From: Oscheius sp. JU75
Taxonomy: Eukaryota > Nematoda > Chromadorea > Rhabditida > Rhabditidae
DNA: 64,000 bases
Reading direction: 5' to 3'
Assembly (NCBI GenBank): GCA_037178855.1
Contig: JASJZC010000005.1
Span: forward strand, 1-64,000
Made by a program: the position numbers and the translations under genes. Shown piece after piece: positions 9,028 through 20,311 of the stretch (its first letter is position 1; each line of letters begins with the position of its first letter). Under the pieces are notes generated by a model. It searched no databases. It had not been told where the DNA came from and saw nothing but the letters and a program-made list of their open reading frames with translations.

Positions 9028-11482
9028 ATCCTAAACGCCGAAGATATTCGCTGTATGTGCATTCAGTGGACATCTACACATCAAATAACCTAAATTTTGG
9101 CGTCAGCTGCATAGATTTTCCTTTCCAACATGAAGTAAGTTTCATTCTTCCCTCTCAAACCTAATCATTGCCCTTTCCAGATCTGGGTTCAAGCCTTCTA
9201 CATCACACTATTCTCTATGACAATTTTAATGGCTCTGGTCGGAAACTTTACAGTCATGTGGTTGGTTTTGTTCCATTATTTACATAACATGTTCGAATTC
9301 TTAAATCTCATAGATACCTCTTTTTACACCCTCGGATAGAAAGTTGCTTTTGTTCAGACATGTACTTCCCTTCTCTGATTCAGTTTTTCACAGTCATTGC
9401 ACACACAGCCCAGGTGCTTCGTTAATTTTTCACGCCGAAGAGCAAATTTGATCAGAGAATTCTGACGAGACAACAGGTTGTAAGACGTCAAAGCGAGTCA
9501 TGTGGGACTACAGGAAGTCTTTCAAATGATTTTGAAGATTTCTCGGAAAATGGCATTCCTGACAACGTCCGCAAGTCGTATTTCATTAGACGTAATTCAG
9601 ACAAGAAGAGCCTTAGGCACAGACTGCTGGCTAATGTTATTAGGGTACCCAAAGCATGAGATCTTCACCGCTTTGAGAGAGGGGGTTATTATAAGCGAGT
9701 GTCATTGCCTTGAGGAATGTTTGACAAAATCGGAAAGAAACAAAAGGATGCGATTCGTGTTCCCACCTTTCCATTCGAATGACCGTTTTCAGGATAGTGT
9801 TGCGGCACAAGACGATGAGGACCGTCACAAATTACTACCTTTTCAATTTGGCCATAGCTGATGCCACAATTTCCATCTTCAACACTGGCTTCTCGTGGAC
9901 ATATAATTTCTACTATCAGTGGATGTAATTCTCTCCGGCTCTCTCTCCCTCTGTCTCTCTATCTCGCTGTTTTTCTGTCTTTCTGTCTCTCTGTTTCTGT
10001 CTCTTTGTCTCTCGCCTTTCTGTCTCTCTGTCTCTCTATTTTGCTTACCAATCTAATTTCCAGATTTGGCTTGTTCTACTGCCGAGTAAACAATCTTATG
10101 GGAATCACACCATCTGCGCCTCTGTCTTCACGATGATTGTCATGAGTATAGAGGTAGCGCTTACTTTTTAAATCAAAAACTGTCTTTTTGCTACAACCTA
10201 GAGCAATTTTCAGGTACTGGGCCATAGTGCATCCCCTTCGACGCCGTCCAGGAAAAAAGGCCACAGTCGCTGTCATTTTTCTGATATGGTTTTTGGCGAT
10301 ACTTTGTGGAACGCCTTCCTTCATCACAGCCAAGGTGAGTTTTCCCAAAATGCTCTGAACATGGCTCTAAAAAACAGGCAGCAAAAAGTCCTGTTTCAGT
10401 TAGAAAGACGCTACTTTTTCAATGGAGACACCCTCTACGAGCATGTGATTTGTCTCTCGGACGCGTATCGGAAGGCTACGAGCGACTGGGCAAAGCGTGA
10501 GTCTATTTTACTCTGTTCAAGACGAGAGTTCAGATATGCGACAGGTCTTGTCATAGTCCAATACTTCTTGCCACTGCTCATTTTGTCTTGTGCCTATTTC
10601 CGAGTAGGGACGGTTTTGAGAAGAGGCGAGTGTGTGGGAGACTCGATGCATGTAAAAAGTTTGGCAGCCAAAAGGAAGGTGAGTACGGAAGAATGATGAA
10701 TAAATTTTTGACAACAATAGGTATGCCCTCTGCCGAGTGAAACTATCCCGGACAGACCCAGCTTGACTTGCCAACATTTATTGTGCTCACAAAGTTATAG
10801 ACATGCTAGATCCCCTTTGGCTTTGGGTTCCAACGGACAGTTGATGCCTCAATCGTCATTTTGCCCTTGTGTTGAATTGTGTGCGCGCTTTTACCCTCTT
10901 ACAGTCTAGTCTACCGTGAATGTTCAACGAACTAACTTGGCTCGACCGGACTTGTCCCTTGTAACTTCTAAAAATGACCAGCAATAGCCAATCAGGGACA
11001 TACAAAGACTTTTGGGATTTTAGTGACAGAGACAGATTTACAATACAAAAGTTACAGGCAGCCTTTATGCTGGCTCTAGTTGTCTTCATTTTCATGGTCG
11101 TCTGGTTTCCGTACAACACCTACTTCATTCTTGGGGAATGGATTCCCAAACCGGACAATCACATGGTATTCTTACAATCCAGAGATATTAAAAACTCACT
11201 ATACAGACGGATCTATACATTTACATCAATATTTATTGGCTGGGAATGAGCTCGACACTTTTCAATCCGGTCATCTACTACTTTATGAACAGAAAGTGAG
11301 TCGTCTGACGAAAACTGGGAGGAAAACTTTTGTGTTGCAGATTCCGAGTCGGGTTCCGCTATGCCTTCCGTTTTCTGCCCTTTATCAAGACGAGTAGAGC
11401 TGACTACAAAGCCACTTTGAATAGCAATACTCGCCCTTCTATCATGCCAGCTCACACAACCCATACCGCCTCGGAAGTCTGA
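9028..11482 (+). CDS. Tachykinin-type neuropeptide receptor (rhodopsin-family GPCR), 5' end uncertain
   Basis: Plasma-membrane receptor for a tachykinin-like peptide, signalling through G proteins. The exons join in order. TM1 ends with LMALVGNFTVMW at 9181-9260. ICL1/TM2 IVLRHKTMRTVTNYYLFNLA then IADATISIFNTG is at 9793-9927; this phrase is characteristic of the NK-receptor family. TM3 begins FGLFYCRVNN after 10061. Next come an ERY motif (MSIE|RYWAIVHPL) and TM4 IFLIWFLAILCGTPSFITAK. TM5 is FRYATGLVIVQYFLPLLILS, TM6 AAFMLALVVFIFMVVWFPYN, and TM7 LGMSSTLFNPVIYYFMNRKF with NPxxY. The tail RVGFRYAFRFLPFI resembles NK receptors. The stop is at 11480-11482. One 1-nt shift is needed near 10105 (GITPS versus TICAS). 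The exon at 9028 (after TGTTCAG) joins in frame to TM1, and exons further 5' are likely. C. elegans tkr genes are the nearest family known to me. Confidence 0.85.
9935..10045 (+). repeat. TCTG-type tract in GPCR intron
   Basis: About 110 bp of CTCTGTCTCTCTATCTCGC-type units within the intron separating the TM2 and TM3 exons. Confidence 0.8.
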
Positions 11483-12082
11483 GGAAGACAACGATATTTT
11501 AGAACACGGGTACCTTCATGTGAATGAGAAGCAATGAAGACAGTTTTTGGGTCTCTTTCGACAGTTCTGTAAACTGAAAAAACTTTGATCATCTTAAGTG
11601 GACCTTGACTACCAGATAGAAAGACAGAGAGACAGAGCGACAGAGAAACAGAGAGACTGATACAGGGACAACAAAAACACACTGTTCCTCAGTCTATTAC
11701 TTTTTCCTTTCATACTAGATCCCTCAAACTGGTTCACATCTCCAGACAGGTGCAAGGTTACTTGATTTCTTGACTTTTAGGGTAGCGAGAGAGCAATGAG
11801 ATTATGTTTTTGTCGCAATCAAAGTTCTAAGCAGAGATTGACGATTGCCTCTAATTCTTTACTCGCTTTCTTCCAATGCGAAAGTTTTTTTTTTTTGCAT
11901 CTGCTGTTCCCAGAGCAAGGAAGACATCAAAGTTAATTAAAACCGAGTACATACTTTTTTTCTTCTTTCAGGCCAGAATTATTGAACGTCCTGTGTACAA
12001 AGCAATATTCTTCAACTTTTTGCAATCAAAATCACCTGCTTGTTCTCAGTCCTAGATCTTTCGTTCGTCCTTATAGCACAGC
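11483..12082. other. Intergenic region between GPCR and chemoreceptor
   Basis: Contains a purine-rich TCTG-complement tract at 11618-11668 and a T9-10 run at 11886-11896. No coding signal is visible. Confidence 0.5.
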
Positions 12083-13609
12083 ATGAGTAACATCACTTGG
12101 GAGCAGTATATGGAGTCGTTTATTGAGCTTTCGGAGACTACAAACATTCCTAATCTAAATGATGAAGAGTACGTTTCCCTGTCTCTCTCTCTCTGTGTTT
12201 ATTTGTCTTTGCTCTGTCTATCTGTCTCTTTGTCTCTCTGTACTATACCAAGTCATTTAAAGGTGTGTTTGTTGTTTGGTGACAAACTTCACAGCTCCCC
12301 TAACCACCAGTGTTTATGGCAACCATTACCAGTTGGTTGCATACATGCAAATTCTTTTCGACCTTATCTTGCTGCTTGCACAAATAATGTTTATCAGAGT
12401 ATGTTTTCAAACGTTCAAGCCTGATAAGAAACTGAGGGAGCCCATCCATATTGCGGCTGGAAATCGGATTTTTCTTTCACTCTTCTCGTCCTGTTAGCTT
12501 GCAATGCCGTTCAGTCGTACACTATCGATACGCTCGGTGTCTTCTTCCAGTATTCTCGCTCTGGAAGGAACATTGGATTGGGCCAAGACTCAACGTTACT
12601 TTAGAGTATTTTCTAGTCATCTGGGAAAGAAGATACGTTCTAGGTGCTGGGCTCGTTTTACGGCGTCCCACAGTTTTCTATTCTAGTCATCAACCCGCTG
12701 CTGACAATTCATCGCTGGACGTTTTGCCTTGCCCCGTTCAAAGCAAAGCGGTTGTTGAAGCCGGCACTTAGCAAGGTTAGTTTGGAAAAATACCACATAC
12801 AGTGTTCCATTTCTAGGCAGTTTTCGGCCTCCTGCTGTTCTGTCAACTCAGTCTCAGCATTTTCTGGTCCATGGACTACATGGGGATTCGTTACATGCCA
12901 ATGATTTACACCTTTGCTATTCGAGGAGGCCTGCCATATACTTGTGCCATGCTAGAGTAGCCCATACTTGAAGCAAAAACAACCTCGGTTCAGAATCGCG
13001 GATCAGAGCAATCTTCTGATTCCGATCAATGCGAGCTTGTATGCTCTATTGGTTATTTACATTTTGATCAGTAAGAAAATTGTAATCCGAGGAAATGCCG
13101 AGATCCTATTCACTTTACAGGTTCGTCTTACATTTAGTGCTTCCAACAAAAATAACAAGTCTTTCATTTCCTGTCTCTTCGAAGCAGGTCTTTTCGGCTA
13201 CTATTATTTCGTCTCCGCTTCGACAAATGACTCTGCTGTATCGTGGGCCTCCAGAACTGCTAGTCAGCAGCTGTACATTGGCGTAAACAGTATAATTTAT
13301 CTCGTCTTCAACAGGTGATTTTCGTAACAGAAACAGCCACGTCACACTTCCTGTGTCTGTCTCTCTGTCCGTTTCGGTCTCTCTCCGTCTCACTGTCTCT
13401 CTTTCCCTCTGCCCCTCTGTTGCTATACATCTCTGTTTCTCTAACTCTCTATCTCTCTGTTTATCGTGACATCTCTCTGTCTGTCTGCTTCCCTATAGAT
13501 ATATTTTCTGTCATCAAATTGTGTTTCCAGGGAGGTGAGAGAGAAGGCCTTCACATTCAGACGCGAACCAGGAAATCACATTGTTTTCTCCATTCAGAGT
13601 GTCAATTAA
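12083..13609 (+). CDS. Nematode 7TM chemoreceptor (serpentine receptor), frameshifted
   Basis: Predicted seven-transmembrane sensory receptor. The exon starting MSNITWEQYMESFIELSE is followed, after an intron rich in TCTG units, by YGNHYQLVAYMQILFDLILL (TM1). Later segments are WKSDFSFTLLVLLACNAVQS (TM2), SFYGVPQFSILVINPLLTIH then RWTFCLAPFKAKRLLKPALS (TM3/ICL2), AVFGLLLFCQLSLSIFWSMD (TM4), and SNLLIPINASLYALLVIYIL (TM5). The last segments are LFEAGLFGYYYFVSA and LYIGVNSIIYLVFNR (TM6/7), with a C-tail ending FSIQSVN at the TAA 13607-13609. It is collinear and clearly paralogous to the receptor at 15423-16676 (YGEHHN... versus YGNHYQ..., WNSNFSFTVLI versus WKSDFSFTLLV). Frame changes near 12455 and 12600-12650 mean it is either a pseudogene or contains base errors. 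The exact sr subfamily was not determined. Confidence 0.7.
13352..13492 (+). repeat. TCTG-type tract in last intron of chemoreceptor
   Basis: About 140 bp of CTGTCTCTCTGTCCGTTTCG-type units between the NSIIYLVFNR exon and the final exon. Confidence 0.8.
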
Positions 13610-15422
13610 AAAGTTTTAAGTAGAAAGTTTAAAGTCTATTCCTCTGTAAAAAATTGTTTCATCCTATAGCTCTCCACATAGCCAAAGCCTATTCGTGAAA
13701 ATATTTCCATAAACTGCTCTATAAAGTTGGTTCTCCTGAGAAATGTTTGAAAGTTATGAGGCTGCTATGACTGTTATAAGTTTTTTGTTACCAGGATGAC
13801 AGAATATTCTCCACCGTATAGAATTGCCGGCTCAACACATTGTGTGTAAAGTTACCTCTTGTATTATCTTCTGGCTTTGTAAAAGATGTAATTGCTCGCC
13901 AGAAGAACGTTGCTTCCTAATTGCTCTGCTGAAATTGAAGAAGAAGCTCTACCTCGACAGTGTGCAAGTGGACTACCTTCTACTTTCCATTACCAACTAG
14001 AGGGCAAACATCTATTTCATCTACGAGGAACGCCTGGGGACGCGTAGACTAGCCCGTACCAATGACCCAAAGTCGTTTTCTCACTATTGGATCTATTAAC
14101 ACCAGAACATTGCTTCAACCGCACGACAGATTGATTAGATGCTGGTGGAATGCCCCAAGTGAAGATTGGAAACGAGTCATTCACCATCATAGATAATTCT
14201 ACGATTTGGAACAGAATTTATAAATATATTCTGGCTGGTGAAAAGTGAGAAGCTCTACTGGAAACAGGCCGGATACATTTGAAGTGATAGGGAAGGGCGA
14301 AGACTGTTTGATAGAAAAAAATAGAGTCAGTCTAAGTTCGAGTGAATCTGGTTATAACTGTTATTGAGCCCATAGGACCCAGTCATGCCTTGTTGCAGTA
14401 AGGCTTACACCAGAAAAAAGGAAGAATTCTTGCGAGAACGATGCCTTCGGCGGATAAGACACCATCCGAAAAATATCTATTTTTATCGACTTTTGATTTT
14501 AAGACTTTTGTTTTCCACTTGCACCTGTGTGGAACGCGTAATTTTCGAAAGTATGGGACGCCTAAGAGCCAGGAGAGGCAAGAAAAGATACTAGTAGAAA
14601 AAGATTCCCAATGCCTAGAACACAAAAAAAGCATTTCTGATCACTTACAATGCGTTTTTGTATGATTTCCCCACCAATAGGAGAGGGAGCATACAATCCA
14701 TTGACGGTGACTGGCTCATAAAGAATGACGATAAAAAACAAGCTGTATAAAATTGGCCTTACTCCGAGAAATTGGCCAAGGTCATAAAGTTGTTTTTTAT
14801 CGTCATTCTTCTTTTTCTGTCACTCGGCGTTTCCTTCTCTGCCTTGTCTAAAATACCAAAGAAAGAGGTATAAGTATGCTAATGTGTTCGCAGATTTTTT
14901 TTGTTTTCAGCCGCTGTTCGGGTCGTATCAACAAATAAATCTTGAACTCATCCTTACAAGAAAACAGGCAGGAAAGGAGGGGTTCCGGTCGTTGGATAAA
15001 AACACGATTGCATCCAAATTAAATATTTTGTTTTCCGTTTCTTTGTAACATAAGAGTCTATGCAACAGTCCAATCACCATTAACTATACCGGTTGGAAAC
15101 GTGGGTCTTGATGGTAAAGAGACGCTGGCTACGCACCTATGGATTTCTCGTTTTCAGAGAAAAGGCGTTCCTCCGCACCTTCCTTAAAAGGGTTCTGATT
15201 CACTACAGATGGGTCTTACTGATTAAAATGAGGTATATGATGCTGCTGCAAGAAAGATAAATAGACGTGGAAAAGAGTCCTCGTTAAAAATAGAAGCCAG
15301 TCGTCTGTCACCTGTGCATCCGCAGTCGACCAGTACAGAAAACAGCCGAATTCTGTTACCATTATCAAAAGGGCCTAGAAGTTTGTTAGAAAAACTTTAG
15401 TGGACCTACTTGTAGAGTCATT
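13610..15422. other. Gene-poor interval, no supported gene
   Basis: Short open frames (for example near 14385-14665) have no splice partners or motifs. The only structured item is the 20-bp inverted repeat at 14721-14810. Confidence 0.5.
14721..14810. repeat. Perfect 20-bp inverted repeat with 50-nt loop
   Basis: AAGAATGACGATAAAAAACA at 14721-14740 is exactly complementary to 14791-14810. The loop itself contains TTGGCC and GGCCAA that can pair. Candidates are a small RNA precursor, a compact MITE or a terminator-like hairpin; nothing decides between them. Confidence 0.6.
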
Positions 15423-16676
15423 CTAATCTCTGAGCCTTTCCTTATTTTGTAGTTTTTTGTTGCAGAACAAAATACCAAAAATGATGAGGTAGAAAATCGG
15501 ATTGATCACGATGATCCAGTCGCTTTTGGCACTCAGTCTGGGAAGGATGCGAAAGCATAGTATCTTTTCTCTGTTTGTCTCTTTGTCTTTCTATCTCTCC
15601 ATCTCTCTGTCTCTTTGTATCTCCTTGAAAAACTCACTGTAAATAAACGTTTGTGAGCCACGTCCCGGCTTTTATTGAGTTAGCCAAGAAATTCGGAACA
15701 TATCTGTAGTATCCAATATCTGTTGTTGTAGCAAAACAGAAAAATAAGTGACTTATAAGCACTAACAGGAGCAGAATCTGTTTGTATCTTTCATATAAAT
15801 CATTGAGAAATTACCTTGGCTAAGACTGGCGTGAATATTCTGTCTCCTGAGAAAGGGAAAGCAGTGTAGATAAAGCGATGTGCCGTCAGAATGAAAGATA
15901 AAACTATGGTAGTAGCATTGGGGACGCAGAAAAGGGAGCCGAGAAGCTGAGAATCTATTTTGAACCAGGCGTCAACGACGACTTTCGCCGCATTGACATT
16001 TAGAATTGACAATAGGCGGCAATATGAAGTTTCCATGCGTCTCCCATTAACTAACTGCTTGACATGTCAAGATTTGCCATCTTTTGGTTCGTGTTGATGG
16101 ATGGACAGACAGACACAGTTGCGCTTTAGTAGTAGAAAGATTGTCCTTTGTGCGCACACTAATTGTTGGCAAGTCAAATCATGTTCGAGTCCGTTTGAGA
16201 GATGGATTCGACAGGGTTCAGAAAAAATTTGTTTATAACGGTTGCTGAGCCCCTAAGAGCGATAGTTGTTTAGGCTAGCTCTAGCAGTATTTTGAGTAAG
16301 GCTCTGTTGAGCAATCTTGAACAAAATACTGTCGGAATACTCATCTTCACCCTTCTTGAAGCGTCTCTCCGTTACTAGCAACTTACTCTCCACATGTACT
16401 GAGCACTTTCCATGCTTCCGTATCCACATCACTCAAGGCAACCGCGACACATTCAACAATAAGCGACTGACTGGCCGACAGGGCCATGGCAATTAGGACC
16501 GTGAACGAGAAGTTCGAGTTCCAGCCCATCAGAGACCAGGCTCCTTTGAGAAAGATCAATTGGCAGATCAGTAAAATGATGTTGAAGAGGAAAATACAGA
16601 TCCTGGCCAGATTATGATGCTCACCATATGGACTCGGCGGGAGAAGGTAAAACGTGTTGATTGTTGTAGCTTCCAT
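15423..16676 (-). CDS. Nematode 7TM chemoreceptor (left-arm copy)
   Basis: Sensory 7TM receptor paralogous to the gene at 12083-13609. The ATG at 16676 opens MEATTINTFYLLPPSPYGEH, then TM1 ICIFLFNIILLICQLIFLKG and TM2 NFSFTVLIAMALSASQSLI. The next exon (about 15815-15990) has SLFCVPNATTIVLSFILTAH and RFIYTAFPFSGDRIFTPVLA (TM3/ICL2). Then come an exon ILLLLVLISHLFFCFATTTD near 15660-15790 and the last exon DWIIVINPIFYLIIFGILFC (TM7 with an NPxxY-like motif), ending at 15423-15425. Compared with the right-arm copy, one A is missing near 16410, which shifts the first exon's frame at EAWK; the other copy is open. The gene is divergently transcribed from the ligand-gated channel (ATG 17045). Confidence 0.75.
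15559..15632 (+). repeat. TCTG-type tract in chemoreceptor intron
   Basis: CTGTTTGTCTCTTTGTCTTT-type units between the penultimate and last exons of the minus-strand chemoreceptor. Confidence 0.7.
16057..16200. repeat. Dispersed repeat in chemoreceptor intron (also 63590-63720)
   Basis: Contains the perfect 14-bp palindrome CTTGACATGTCAAG and shares TTGCCATCTTT ... GACAGACAGACACAGTTGCGC with 5595-5690. Its reverse complement TTGACTTGCCAACAATTAGT resembles 10766-10800. Confidence 0.4.
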
Positions 16677-16745
16677 TCTACAATGTTATATTCTAGCAAG
16701 GGGGTAAACTTCCTCTGCTTGAAATTCACCTGCTTCGATCGAGGT

Positions 16746-16991
16746 TCACTCTGCGTCGGGGAAGAAAACAGTCGAGAGCTTACTCGGCGGAGTAATAGGA
16801 ACCTCAAGATTAATAGGAATTTCAGTATTGCGTTCGGGGAATTTTCCTCTGTGCAGACGTGCCTGCAAAAAAGCGTTTCCCATCGGCTTCAATGGGAAAA
16901 CGTGTGGGAGATCAAGATCTCTGGATTTTGAATAGCTGTCGTCCAGTTTGCGGCCTCCTATCGGGTCTATAAACAACCGTCCATGGGTCAC
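16746..16991 (-). CDS. Hypothetical small ORF or exon between divergent genes
   Basis: About 81 open codons on the minus strand with unbiased, protein-like composition (LFIDPIGGRKLDDSYSKSRD early, EVPITPPSKLSTVFFPDAE at the end). It stops about 70 bp upstream of the chemoreceptor ATG. No ATG opens it, and TTTTTTGCAG in the middle could be a splice acceptor. In the right arm an extra T at that tract breaks the frame. It could be the last exon of a small gene or chance; no family is recognised. Confidence 0.25.
   Translation of the reverse strand: MTHGRLFIDPIGGRKLDDSYSKSRDLDLPHVFPLKPMGNAFLQARLHRGKFPERNTEIPINLEVPITPPSKLSTVFFPDAE
16780..16795. promoter_or_regulatory. Imperfect palindrome in divergent promoter region
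   Basis: TTACTC-GGCG-GAGTAA lies between the divergent chemoreceptor (ATG 16676) and channel (ATG 17045). It could be a protein-binding site, but it overlaps a short open frame, so the assignment is weak. Confidence 0.2.
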
Positions 16992-17044
16992 ATTTCAAAA
17001 TATAAACTGTCCCCTCACACTGCGCACGTACTGCTCAACAGGAA

Positions 17045-20000
17045 ATGTCCTCCGGACTGAACCTATGGACTCTACTTGATCTCGTTCTATTCACACCGAG
17101 CAAGTTGGACTTTGCTCATAGGACTTATTGGGAGGTTTGCCTTTTCCAGCAGCCCTTGCCTAAACAGTGACCAGACTGCTCTCTTAAATGATATTCTGTC
17201 ACCAGGAGGCAGAAACAAGTACGACTATTCGGTCACTTCTCTCAAGCCTCCGGTCAATGTAACGGTTGGACTCGCAATTGAACATCTTCAAAATCTGGTT
17301 TGTGGATTTTGAAAATGAAATAGGAGTGGTTTCAGGATGAAAGATATGGAGTGATGACAATGCATGGAACTCTTATGGTGGTAAGTTAGAATAGACAGGG
17401 GGGAAATAGAGAGACAGAGAAAGACATAGAGACTGATGCAAAATCTTTTCCTCAGAGTTGGAGAGATCCTCGTCTAAAATGGAACTCCACTCTTTACGGT
17501 GGTATCAACAGTGTTTCGAAAACGAGAAGATATCTGAAAGCTGCCAACATGGAACCTTTCATGCCGAGACTGTATGTGACAGAAATGTACGCCCGAACAT
17601 CGGATCTCTTACAATCCGAACCCACAAGGATAAGTATTCGGAATAATGGACAAGTTATTGTGTCTGTAAGTGTTTGTCTCGCTAAATCGAATAAGAAATC
17701 TTGTAGGTCCGATACCAGATCCGTACTACGTGCCATCTCCGCTATGACAAGTATCCCAACGACGAGCAAAATTGTTCTATTACCATCTACACTCCGCAGC
17801 CGATTTCCCAGTGAGTGACCATCTCTACACTCTGTCAAGAAAGTATAGACGGTTGCGTTTTTTCGACGTTTTGCCAACTTGCGGTTGTTTTCATGACTTG
17901 ACACCAATTGCAAATGAAAGAACGAGTTGAAAAACCCTCAGGAACATGTCAACATCAACAGTCATAAGTCAGAAAAAAAATTTGAGCCACTAATTTTCGA
18001 AAATCGCTGTCAAGAAAGTATAGACAGTTTATTTCTTGAACTACATAACAATTTTTTCCAAGCAAAAACTAACAACTAATAACGGCTTGGCCCACCTTTG
18101 GACACAAGAACATCGCAAACACGCTTGGGAATAGAATCGTACAGTTTACGTAGCATAGAAGGCTGGATTTTGTTCCAAGCACTACGAATACCATTCTTCA
18201 GGTCATCTACAGTTCCATACTGTTTTCCATTCCTATAAACGTCCCGTACAATAATACCCCATACATTTTCGACAATATTGAGGTCGGGGCTACGAGCAGG
18301 CCATGGTAAAAGGGGAATGTTACAACCTCGCAAGTAGTTAAGGGTGTCACGAGCTGTATGAATCGACGCGTTATCTTGTTGGAAAACACAATTCTGTCCG
18401 AGAGTTTGGACAAATGGAATTAGCGATCCGTCAAGAATACGAATGTAATCTTGAGCATTCATACGGGAGCTCGTGAAGACAAGGTCGACTGTCTCATTCA
18501 CTGACACTGCAGCCCAGCACATCACACTGCCACCTCCAAAATTCCTCGTTGTATGGTACTGTTCTTCTTTTCGAATATCATGCCAGTAGAATGCGAAGTT
18601 GTCAGGGCCATCACAATTGAACTTTTTTCGTCACTGAAGATGACCTAGATTGCGAAAAATTTCAAACACTCAAGAAGCGTACTTCGTCCCAGTTGCGTTG
18701 GACATTATCCCTGCAGAACTTCAGTCGGACAGCCTTATGACGTTGTTGCAAGGCGGGGGCAACCTTTTTCCGTTTGTGTACGATTGTTTTCGTCTTCTTG
18801 ATAGCAGATCTGATCGTTTCGTGAGATACATAGAGTCCCAATTCAGCTGGAGCCTTTCGAAGGGAAGACATCGTGTTCGAAAAGTGGGCAGCAACACGGC
18901 GTTTATCTCTTGCTGACAACTTTTGAGGTCTCCCTGAGCGTTTTTTCTTGTAATATCCATGCCCCGGGTTAATCACATGTCGTACGCCGGCTTCAGATCG
19001 TTTCACACGTTTGGCGATTTCTGCAACGCTCAAACCACCCTCCCTGAGTGCTATAATTCTCGTCTTTTCAAGAACAGAAAGTTGTGAGCCACGAGGCATC
19101 TAAATTCGTTGTAGAATACTGGAAACAGAAAACAAGACATAAATGAACAGTAAAGCAATACAAAAAAACCACCAAAACCGTTTCGAAAACGTCAAAATCG
19201 TCGACCGCGCGTAAACCGTCTATACTTTCTTGACAGCGATTTTCGAAAATCGGTGGTTCAAATTTTTTTTCTCACTTATGACTATTGATGTTGACATGTT
19301 CCTGAGGGTTTTTCAACTCGTTCTTTCATTTGCAATTGGTTTCAAGTCATGAAAACAAACGCAAGTTGACAAAACGGCGAAAAAACGCAACCGTCTATAC
19401 TTTCTTGACAGAGTGTATTATATTTTTATCGCACTATCTCTCTGTCTCTTTCGTTCACACTCTGTCTCAAAACATTCCCAATTCCAGAGTGAACCTCATT
19501 ATGCTGGGAACAACCAAACGACCACCGTTGAAAACTGGAACAAAAACACCAATCTATGCTGGACAGTACCAGTTGATAGTCGTGGAGCCAAAAACTCTGT
19601 ACCTTCTGCCAGGTTCTTACAGGATCGAGAATCCGAAAAAGTTTGATACCAGTGCAAGCAATACTGAATGATTTTAAGATATCCGGCGACTATCGTCCGC
19701 TCAGTGGGATTTCTAAACTTCATGTTCAAGAGAGTTGATGTCTTCTACACGACCAGAATGGCCAATCCGGTCTTCGGACTCTCTGTGTGAGTGAAGCTGA
19801 AGGTTTTTTAAATCGTTCTGGCCGTTCCATGCCGATTGTGAGCATCGCAAAGAGCTTTTGGAAATTTCACACTTCCTCATTTGCAGCCTGGTCTACCTTC
19901 TCTCCCTCGTGCACAGTCGACACGTCATCGCTTGGCTCTGTTTCTGCATGGTCTCTGAATGCCTGGCTGTCTCTCATCTTGTTGACAGCCTTCCTATCGA

Positions 20001-20257
20001 CTTTGACAGTATGCCGGCTATCGGTTTCTGAGTTTCTTTTCCTTGAAAATGCCATGTTTTCAGCCTGGATCATGACGCTCACCATGATGAACACTGTCTT
20101 TGTCTTTTGCTGGCGCGTACTGTACATGTACTTTGAACAGCGTCCACAGCACAAGTTCTCCCTGCAGCGCATGGCTCAGGTCGAGTACTACTACAAGTTT
20201 GTCATTCCCATTTTGATCCTGTACAACTTTTACATGGTCTACTATTCGTTTTTGTAA
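17045..20257 (+). CDS. Cys-loop ligand-gated ion channel subunit (left copy, Tc3 in intron)
   Basis: Pentameric neurotransmitter-gated channel subunit of the plasma membrane. The N-terminus is hydrophobic and likely a signal peptide, with one frame change near 17100. Extracellular-domain exons follow: SPGGRNKYDYSVTSLKPPVN, then the loop-like WRDPRLKWNSTLYGG at 17458, then EMYARTSDLL. The Cys-loop reads CHLRYDKYPNDEQNC, with exactly 13 residues between the cysteines. The pre-M1 sequence FYTTRMANPVFGLSV (near 19750) precedes hydrophobic membrane segments. The C-terminal M4-like FVIPILILYNFYMVYYSFL ends at the stop 20255-20257. A Tc3-like element sits in the intron between TPQPISQ and VNLIMLG, so it may be spliced out. 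The M1-M2 exons show frame changes. Transmitter and ion selectivity cannot be stated. Confidence 0.75.
17828..19415 (-). mobile_element. Tc3-like (Tc1/mariner superfamily) transposon, left copy
   Basis: 1588-bp element flanked by TA on both sides (17826-17827 and 19416-19417). The long terminal inverted repeats (about 200 bp) start CACTCTGTCAAGAAAGTATA. Each contains a second internal CTGTCAAGAAAGTATAGAC-type copy, an IR/DR arrangement as known for some Tc1-like elements. It is inserted in an intron of the ligand-gated channel, in the opposite orientation. Confidence 0.92.
18076..19099 (-). pseudogene. Tc3-like transposase, left copy (1-nt deletion)
   Basis: DD34E transposase. The N-terminal HTH is LREGGLSVAEIAKRVKRSEA. 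The C-terminal half has QQDNASIH and the catalytic E in PDLNIVENVWG, 34 residues after the D. Compared with the right-arm copy, the A7 run after the first catalytic Asp codon region (GTGACGAAAA...) is A6 here, which shifts the frame and would destroy the catalytic core. The other arm reads through. This is either a real mutation or a homopolymer miscall. Confidence 0.8.
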
Positions 20258-20311
20258 ATCTCTTCTAAAAAAACATTCAGTGTGTCTTTATTCGCATCAT
20301 GCTCGCTCCTT

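Noticed and set aside
9640-9861. Open frames within 9260-9792 as separate exons
   Set aside because: The TM1 and TM2 exons of the GPCR join perfectly (TVMW|IVLRH) when this whole stretch is removed as an intron.
14385-14665. Overlapping open frames of about 70 codons
   Set aside because: Two frames are open at once in AT-rich DNA, with no domain and no neighbours; probably chance.
18650-18916. 88-codon open frame on the opposite strand of the Tc3 transposase (and mirror 60849-61115)
   Set aside because: Antisense shadow of the HTH-encoding exon.
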